Source: Yimella sp. (GTDB lineage: Bacteria > Actinomycetota > Actinomycetes > Actinomycetales > Dermatophilaceae). Taken from it: DNA of 13,694 bases. Location: assembly GCA_030150425.1 (NCBI GenBank), contig JASLFY010000391.1:1-13694 (forward strand). The letters run 5' to 3'. A program made the position numbers and the translations under genes. Positions 8,194 to 13,694 of this stretch are shown here, in pieces. The notes under the pieces are model-generated. The model saw only the letters and a list, made by a program, of their open reading frames with translations, ran no database searches and had not been told where the DNA came from. The stretch's first letter is position 1. Each line of letters starts with the position of its first letter.

Positions 8194-8251
8194 GTCGCGT
8201 TACTCACCTTCGTCTGTACGTCAGGACGTCCCCCGCAGGGCACCTCGCCCA

Positions 8252-8257
8252 AGATTA
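8252..8257 (-). promoter_or_regulatory. Possible -10 element upstream of secG
   Basis: In the 123-base tpiA-secG gap the minus strand reads TAATCT at 8257-8252, matching the actinobacterial TAnnnT -10 pattern. It lies about 60 bases before the secG start. No convincing TTGAC-like -35 box is seen at the usual distance, so this is a weak call. It would give the secG-rbpA pair a supply independent of the glycolytic genes. Confidence 0.3.
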
Positions 8258-8283
8258 CCTTGTCGCCGCAGTCGATCCGGCCA

Positions 8284-8325
8284 GGCGCCTCAGGTCGGGC
8301 GTGCGGCGCGGCGGGCTCAGGCGCC
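8284..8325 (-). terminator. Hairpin overlapping the tpiA stop codon, possible attenuator or terminator
   Basis: AGGCGCC (8319-8325) pairs with GGCGCCT (8284-8290), giving 7 bp, then one G-G mismatch and 2 further pairs, around a GC-rich loop of about 22 nt. The tpiA stop codon (8317-8319) is at the inner end of the 5' arm. No T-rich tail follows, so termination is uncertain; it could instead be a 3'-end stabiliser or an attenuator between tpiA and secG. Confidence 0.3.
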
Positions 8326-9117
8326 GTGGTGGTCGCGGAACCGGCAGATCGTGGCGAACTCGACCGCGTCCAGCGAGGCACCGCCGACGAGCGCGCCGTC
8401 GACGTCCTCCTCGGCCATGATCGAGGCGACGTTGCCGGACTTCACCGAACCGCCGTAGAGCACGCGGACGCCGTCGGCCAGCTTCTGGTCGTACAGCGAC
8501 GCGAGTTCCGCACGGATCGCCGCACAGACCTCCTGGGCGTCGGCCGGGGTCGCGACCTCACCGGTGCCGATGGCCCAGACGGGTTCGTACGCGATGACGA
8601 TCGACTCGGCCTGAGCGGCAGGCAGCCCCTGCAGCGCGGCGCGCAGCTGGGCGACGACGTGGGAGACCTGCTCCCCCGCCTGCCGCACGTCGAGCTTCTC
8701 GCCCACGCACAGGATCGGGGTCAGGTCGTTCTTGTAGGCCGCCTGCACCTTCGCCGCGACGACCTCGTCGGTCTCGGCGTGGTAGTCGCGCCGCTCGCTG
8801 TGGCCGACCACGACGTAGGTGCAGTTGAGCTTGCGCAGGAAGGCGCCGGCGATCTCGCCGGTGTAGGCGCCCTCGTCGTGGGCGCTGAGGTCCTGCGCGC
8901 CCAGCTTCAGCTTGAGCTTGTCACCGTCGATGAGGGTCTGGACCGACCGCAGGTCGGTGAACGGCGGGATGACCGCGACCTCGACCTTGTCGTAGTCGTG
9001 GCGCCCGTCGCGCAGCGTCCAGTCCAGCTTCTGCACCAGGACGGTGCCCTGCTGGTGGTCCAGGTTCATCTTCCAGTTACCCGCGATCAGCGCGGTGCGG
9101 CTCTGTTCAGCAGCCAT
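8317..9117 (-). CDS. tpiA: Triosephosphate isomerase
   Basis: A 266-residue TIM-barrel enzyme interconverting dihydroxyacetone phosphate and glyceraldehyde-3-phosphate in glycolysis. The catalytic set is intact: NWKMN (14-18) with Lys16, GHSERR with His106, and AYEPVWAIGTG with Glu178. The phosphate-binding motifs YGGSVK (221-226) and GALVGGASL (241-249) follow. The ATG is supported by GGAGG (9126-9130), eight bases upstream and inside the end of pgk. Only three bases separate it from the pgk stop, so it is co-transcribed with gap and pgk. Confidence 0.97.
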   Translation of the reverse strand: MAAEQSRTALIAGNWKMNLDHQQGTVLVQKLDWTLRDGRHDYDKVEVAVIPPFTDLRSVQTLIDGDKLKLKLGAQDLSAHDEGAYTGEIAGAFLRKLNCTYVVVGHSERRDYHAETDEVVAAKVQAAYKNDLTPILCVGEKLDVRQAGEQVSHVVAQLRAALQGLPAAQAESIVIAYEPVWAIGTGEVATPADAQEVCAAIRAELASLYDQKLADGVRVLYGGSVKSGNVASIMAEEDVDGALVGGASLDAVEFATICRFRDHHGA

Positions 9118-9120
9118 CGT

Positions 9121-10320
9121 TCAGTCCTCCAGCACCTGCAGGCCGGGCAGTTCCTTGCCCTCCAGGTATTCCAGGCTCGCTCCACCACCGGTGGAGATGT
9201 GGGTGAAGTCGGTGTCGGCGAAGCCGAGCTGACGCACCGCGGCGGCGGAGTCGCCACCACCGACGACGGTCAGCGCACCGGCCGCGGTCGCCTCGACCAG
9301 GGCCTGCGCCAGCGCCTTGGTGCCGGCGGCGTACGGGGCCATCTCGAAGGCGCCCATCGGGCCGTTCCAGAACACGGTCTTCGCACCGCGCACCGCGTCG
9401 GCGAACGCCGCCGCGGACTCCGGACCGATGTCCAGACCCATCCGGTCGGCCGGGATCGCGTCGGCCGCGACGACCTCGTGGTCGGCGTCGGCGGAGAACT
9501 CGGTGGCGGCGACGACGTCGGTCGGCAGCAGGATGCGTACGCCGCGCTGCTCCGCCTGCTCGAGGTAGCCCTTCACGGTGTCGACCTGGTCCTGCTCGAG
9601 CAGGCTCTTGCCGACCTCGTGGCCCTGGGCCTTGAGGAAGGTGAACACCATCCCGCCGCCGATCAGCAGCAGGTCGGCGGTCTGCAACAGGTTCTCGATG
9701 ACGCCGAGCTTGTCGCTCACCTTCGCGCCGCCGAGCACGACCGCGTACGGGCGTGCCGGGTCCTTGGTGAGTCGCTGCAGCACCTCCACCTCGGTCTGCA
9801 CGAGGCCACCGGCGGCGTGCGGCAACTGCTGCGCGACGTCGTAGACCGACGCCTGCGCGCGGTGCACCACGCCGAAGCCGTCGGAGACGAAAACATCTGC
9901 CAATGAAGCGAGTTCACCGGCGAACGCCGAGCGCTCGGCGTCGTCCTTGCTGGTCTCCCCCGCGTTGAACCGCAGGTTCTCCAGCAGCACCACGCCACCG
10001 TCGGTCAGCGCGTCGACCTTCGCCTTCGCGTCGTCGCCGACGGTGTCGGTGGCGAACGCGACCGGTGCGCCGAGCAGCTGCGAGAGCCGCTCGGCGACCG
10101 GCGCGAGGGAGTACTTCGCCTCGGGCTCGCCCTTCGGGCGGCCGAGGTGCGCGCACACGATGACCCGGGCGCCGGCCCCGGTCAACTGCTGGATCGTCGG
10201 GACGGACGCACGGATGCGGCCGTCGTCGGTGATCGTGGTTCCGTCCAGCGGGACGTTCAGGTCGCTGCGCAGCAGGACCTTCTTGCCCGACAGGTCGCCC
10301 AGGTCATCGATGGTGCGCAT
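9121..10320 (-). CDS. pgk: Phosphoglycerate kinase
   Basis: A 399-residue phosphoglycerate kinase, the first ATP-generating step of glycolysis (1,3-bisphosphoglycerate + ADP to 3-phosphoglycerate + ATP), reversible in gluconeogenesis. The N-terminal substrate motifs RSDLNVPLD (18-26) and HLGRPKG (58-64) are present. The C-terminal nucleotide domain has the GGGD turn (354-357), and STGGGASLEYLEGKELPG lies at the end. The length is typical. The ATG lies four bases after the gap stop, so it is probably translated by coupling; only a weak GGAAAG is seen, 13 bases upstream inside the end of gap. It is the middle gene of gap-pgk-tpiA. Confidence 0.97.
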   Translation of the reverse strand: MRTIDDLGDLSGKKVLLRSDLNVPLDGTTITDDGRIRASVPTIQQLTGAGARVIVCAHLGRPKGEPEAKYSLAPVAERLSQLLGAPVAFATDTVGDDAKAKVDALTDGGVVLLENLRFNAGETSKDDAERSAFAGELASLADVFVSDGFGVVHRAQASVYDVAQQLPHAAGGLVQTEVEVLQRLTKDPARPYAVVLGGAKVSDKLGVIENLLQTADLLLIGGGMVFTFLKAQGHEVGKSLLEQDQVDTVKGYLEQAEQRGVRILLPTDVVAATEFSADADHEVVAADAIPADRMGLDIGPESAAAFADAVRGAKTVFWNGPMGAFEMAPYAAGTKALAQALVEATAAGALTVVGGGDSAAAVRQLGFADTDFTHISTGGGASLEYLEGKELPGLQVLED

Positions 10321-10324
10321 GGGG

Positions 10325-11329
<1,005 letters not shown>

Positions 11330-11373
11330 GATGACACAGCCCTTTCCTGGGAGGCGTTTTCCGAACAGGTCCG

Positions 11374-11379
11374 ACCCTA
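11374..11379 (-). promoter_or_regulatory. Possible -10 element of a gap promoter
   Basis: The minus strand reads TAGGGT at 11379-11374, fitting TAnnnT, about 45 bases before the gap GTG. This would leave a leader of roughly 40 nt containing the AGGAAAGG ribosome site. The region 16-18 bases upstream does not resemble TTGACA. It is reported because gap-pgk-tpiA is expected to need stronger transcription than whiA, but the sequence support is thin. Confidence 0.3.
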
Positions 11380-11416
11380 TGGGATGACTCGCCGGTAGCC
11401 GCACCCAGTCCGACTC

Positions 11417-11437
11417 ACGGACCCCTTCGAGGTCCGT
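11417..11437 (-). terminator. Hairpin between whiA and gap
   Basis: The minus strand folds as ACGGACCTC - GAA - GGGGTCCGT, a 9-bp stem with one G-T pair and a 3-nt loop, beginning 17 bases after the whiA stop. No T-run follows on the gap side. It may terminate or attenuate whiA transcripts before the gap promoter, or mark a processing site. The stem is clear; the function is inferred. Confidence 0.4.
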
Positions 11438-11454
11438 CGTCAGTCCGGCCTCCG

Positions 11455-12435
11455 TCAGCCGTCGAGCAGTTCCGGGCTGAGGCCGGCGCTGGTGTTCGGC
11501 ATCCCGAGTTCGTCGGCGCGCTTGTCGGCCATCGCCAGCAGCCGTCGGATCCGACCGGCCACCGCGTCCTTGGTCATGGTCGGCTCGGCGAGCTGACCGA
11601 GCTCCTCCAGGCTCGCCTGCTTGTGTTCCAAGCGCAACCGGCCGGCGTGGGCGAGGTGGTCGGGCACCTCCTCGCCGAGGATCTCCAGGGCCCGCTCGAC
11701 CCGGGCGCCCGCGGCGACCGCGGCCTGCGCGGAGCGACGCAGGTTCGCGTCGTCGAAGTTGGCGAGTCGGTTGGCGGTCGCCCGCACCTCGCGGCGCATC
11801 CGGCGCTCCTCCCACGCGAGCACGGCATCGTGGGCGCCGAGCCGGGTGAGCATCGCGCTGATCGCGTCACCGTCGCGGATCACCACGCGGTCGACGCCGC
11901 GCACCTCGCGCGCCTTGGAGGCGATTCCCATCCGTCGCGCCGCGCCGACCAGAGCCAGAGCGGCCTCCGGCCCGGGGCAGGTGATCTCCAGCGCCGACGA
12001 GCGGCCCGGTTCGGTGAGCGAACCGTGCGCCAGGAAGGCGCCACGCCAGGCAGCCTCGGCGTCGCACAACGCGCCGTTCACCACGCGCGGCGGCAGGCCG
12101 CGTACGGGGCGACCGCGGGTGTCGATGAGACCGGTCTGGCGGGCCAGCGCCTCACCGTCCTCGTTGACGCGTACGACGTACCGGCTGCTGCGGCGCAGGC
12201 CGCCGGCGCTCATCACGACGACGCTGGGCACCTGTCCGTAGAGGTCGGCGATGTCGCGGCGCAGCCGACGCGCCGCCTGTGCGGTGTCGAGCTCGGCCTC
12301 GATGACGATGCGCCCGCCCACGATGTGCAGTCCACCCGCGAATCGGAGTACGGCCGAGACCTCCGCCTTGCGGCAACAGGTCTTGGTGACCTTCAGCCGG
12401 CTGAGTTCGTCCTTCACCGCGGATGTCATGGCCAT
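11455..12435 (-). CDS. whiA: DNA-binding transcriptional regulator WhiA
   Basis: A 326-residue WhiA protein, with a degenerate LAGLIDADG homing-endonuclease fold joined to a C-terminal helix-turn-helix. In Streptomyces it acts with WhiB on sporulation and cell-division genes; in Bacillus it affects division and chromosome segregation. Seen here: the start MAMTSAVKDELSRL, CCRKAEVSAVLRFAGGLH, AAWRGAFLAHGSLTEPGRSS (128-147), WEERRMRREVRATANRLANF, and the HTH segment around TKDAVAGRIRRLLAMADK (288-305). Three ATGs lie close together (12444, 12435, 12429). 12435 is preferred because GAGAAG (12445-12450) is nine bases upstream and the protein then matches S. coelicolor WhiA at its N-terminus. It follows yvcK in the conserved rapZ-yvcK-whiA order. 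Confidence 0.95.
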   Translation of the reverse strand: MAMTSAVKDELSRLKVTKTCCRKAEVSAVLRFAGGLHIVGGRIVIEAELDTAQAARRLRRDIADLYGQVPSVVVMSAGGLRRSSRYVVRVNEDGEALARQTGLIDTRGRPVRGLPPRVVNGALCDAEAAWRGAFLAHGSLTEPGRSSALEITCPGPEAALALVGAARRMGIASKAREVRGVDRVVIRDGDAISAMLTRLGAHDAVLAWEERRMRREVRATANRLANFDDANLRRSAQAAVAAGARVERALEILGEEVPDHLAHAGRLRLEHKQASLEELGQLAEPTMTKDAVAGRIRRLLAMADKRADELGMPNTSAGLSPELLDG

Positions 12436-12498
12436 GCCGGCCATCTTCTCATTCCCGACCGCGGGTGGAGGCCGACCGGGTGACCTCGACCGGTGAGT

Positions 12499-13440
12499 TC
12501 AGCGGATCAGGTCGCGGTACGCGGCGGCGAGCAGCAGGGAGTCGTGGGTGCCGGCGTCGTTCCGGCTGGCGACGGGTCGTACGACGACCTCGGCGCCCAT
12601 GCCGGCCGCGGTCGCCCGCAACTTCTCCTCCTCGCCGGCGACCGACGTCTGGTCGGCGAGGATCACGTCGAAGTGCAGCTCCGGGGCGTGGGCCGCCATC
12701 GACTTGAGGTGGTCGACGGCGGTGAATCCTTCGGTCTCGCCCGCGCTGACGACGTTCAGGGCGAGCAGTCGACGGGCCCGAGTCTGGACCAGGGCGTCGC
12801 GCAGGTCCGGAACCAGCAGGTGCGGCATCACCGAGGTGAACCAGGAGCCCGGACCGAGCACCACCCAGTCGGCGTCGTGGATCGCATCGACCGCCTCCCG
12901 GCAGGCCAACGGCGGGTCCGGGGTCAGCGCGATGGACTCGACCCGGCCCGGGGTCTTGGCCACCTGGGCCTGGCCGACGACGGTGACGACCTCGTCGGGG
13001 TGGGTCGGGTCGTGGCCCAACACTTGGGCGCGGATCTGCAGGGGCTCCGCCGCCATCGGCAGCACCCGGCCGCGGGCGCCCAGCAGCCGACCGACCAGGT
13101 CGAGCCCGGCGACCGGATCTCCGAGCAGGTCCCACAGCGACGCGATGATCAGGTTGCCCAGGGCATGGCCACCGAGCGGCCCTTCACCGGCGAAGCGGTG
13201 CTGCAGCGCGTCCCGCCACTGCAGCCCCCACTCGGTGGTGTCACAGAGCGCGGCCAGCGCCATCCGCAGGTCGCCGGGCGGCAGGATGTCGAACTCCTCG
13301 CGCAACCGGCCGCTGGACCCGCCGTCGTCGGCGACCGTGACGATCGCGGTGATGTTGTCGGTGACCAGTTGGAGTGCCTGCAGCGACGCCGACAGACCGT
13401 GGCCACCGCCCAGCGCGGCGACCTTGCGACGTCCTCTCAC
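12499..13440 (-). CDS. yvcK: YvcK/CofD-family gluconeogenesis factor, UDP-sugar binding
   Basis: A protein of 313 residues from the preferred start, of the YvcK (CuvA in mycobacteria) branch of the CofD-like family. Members bind UDP-N-acetylglucosamine and are needed for normal cell shape and growth on gluconeogenic or pentose-pathway carbon; no enzymatic reaction is established. Motifs: GGGHGL (11-16), VADDGGSSGRLR (36-47), a following PPGDLR, and GPGSWFTS (196-203). The GTG at 13440 is chosen because TGAGGG (13448-13453) is seven bases upstream and the protein then starts just before the nucleotide fold. GTGs at 13467, 13470 and 13500 are in frame; the last would overlap rapZ by 20 bases and has no clear ribosome site. 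It lies 63 bases upstream of whiA. Confidence 0.92.
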   Translation of the reverse strand: MRGRRKVAALGGGHGLSASLQALQLVTDNITAIVTVADDGGSSGRLREEFDILPPGDLRMALAALCDTTEWGLQWRDALQHRFAGEGPLGGHALGNLIIASLWDLLGDPVAGLDLVGRLLGARGRVLPMAAEPLQIRAQVLGHDPTHPDEVVTVVGQAQVAKTPGRVESIALTPDPPLACREAVDAIHDADWVVLGPGSWFTSVMPHLLVPDLRDALVQTRARRLLALNVVSAGETEGFTAVDHLKSMAAHAPELHFDVILADQTSVAGEEEKLRATAAGMGAEVVVRPVASRNDAGTHDSLLLAAAYRDLIR

Positions 13441-13480
13441 GCGTGCGCCCTCAGGCGATCCCCACACCACGCGTTGCCGC

Positions 13481-13694
13481 TCATTCCCGGCCCAGGTCAC
13501 GGTGCACGATCACCGAACGCACGACGCCGTCACCGTGTTGCTGCAGCCGGGCACCGAGGGCCTCGGCCATCGCCACCGAGCGGTGCTTGCCGCCGGTGCA
13601 GCCGATCGCGATGGTGACGTAACTGCGCCCCTCCCGCAGATAGCCGGCCATCATCGGTTCGAGCAGCGCCTCCGCCCGCTCCAGGAACGCCGGC
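13481..13694 (-). CDS. rapZ: RapZ-family protein (nucleotide-binding, RNase adapter-like), 3' end only
   Basis: The last 70 codons of a RapZ (YvcJ) gene run off the window; the reading frame begins at 13693 and stops at 13481-13483. The visible part is the C-terminal domain with the family signature GYLREGRSYVTIAIGCTGGK followed by HRSVAMAEAL, ending IVHRDLGRE. In E. coli RapZ binds small RNAs and senses glucosamine-6-P. In Gram-positives the protein hydrolyses nucleotides, its target is less clear, and the gene is conserved beside yvcK and whiA. The N-terminal Walker A domain lies outside the window. Downstream coupling to yvcK is likely given the short spacing. Confidence 0.93.
   Translation of the reverse strand, partial: PAFLERAEALLEPMMAGYLREGRSYVTIAIGCTGGKHRSVAMAEALGARLQQHGDGVVRSVIVHRDLGRE

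Noticed and set aside
8216..8231. Palindromic GGACGTCC and nearby ACGTC copies upstream of secG, a possible operator.
   Set aside because: The repeats are too short and CpG-rich sequence makes such palindromes frequent; no recognised operator fits.
11330..11815. Upstream extension of the gap frame by 162 codons into whiA.
   Set aside because: The extension is an out-of-frame shadow of whiA; the conserved Gap N-terminus starts at the GTG at 11329 with a ribosome site.
12473..12494. Direct repeat of CGACCGG 15 bases apart between yvcK and whiA, a possible operator.
   Set aside because: Seven-base repeats are common by chance at this GC content and there is no symmetry or known regulator match.

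Overview
The window is a gene-dense, very GC-rich stretch of an actinobacterial chromosome. The gene order resembles the central-metabolism and whiA region known from Streptomyces and relatives. The combination of OpcA, an RbpA-family protein, an actinobacterial-type WhiA and strong G/C bias at third codon positions fixes the phylum. The exact family is not resolved; Propionibacteriales or Micrococcales-like lineages are plausible, by inference only. There are no tRNAs, rRNAs, mobile elements, CRISPR arrays or signs of recent transfer, and no intergenic gap reaches 300 bases.

Left block (plus strand, 25-7491): tkt, tal, pgi, zwf and opcA are packed as one probable operon. Gaps are 34 nt (tkt-tal) and 25 nt (zwf-opcA), and tal-pgi and pgi-zwf share 4-nt GTGA overlaps. 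It encodes the oxidative entry and non-oxidative branch of the pentose phosphate pathway plus glucose-6-phosphate isomerase. The usual partner pgl (6-phosphogluconolactonase) is not present after opcA; a GC-rich hairpin terminator lies there instead.

Middle and right block (minus strand, 13694 down to 7579): in transcription order this holds rapZ (partial, 3' end only), yvcK, whiA, gap, pgk, tpiA, secG and an RbpA-family gene. rapZ-yvcK-whiA is the conserved Gram-positive regulatory trio. gap-pgk-tpiA is the classic lower-glycolysis cluster, with spacings of 4 and 3 nt. secG and rbpA supply a translocase subunit and an RNA polymerase activator. The two blocks converge on the hairpin at 7530-7556, which probably serves both strands.

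Together the genes interconvert glucose-6-P, fructose-6-P, pentose phosphates and triose phosphates, with YvcK-family proteins known to matter for growth on gluconeogenic and pentose-pathway carbon. I found no evidence of an undescribed defence or mobile system. The points worth a second look are small: a 15-codon frame bridging rapZ and yvcK, the missing pgl, the tal-pgi arrangement that mirrors known Tal-Pgi fusions, the substituted sigma-interaction segment of the RbpA protein, and several hairpins.
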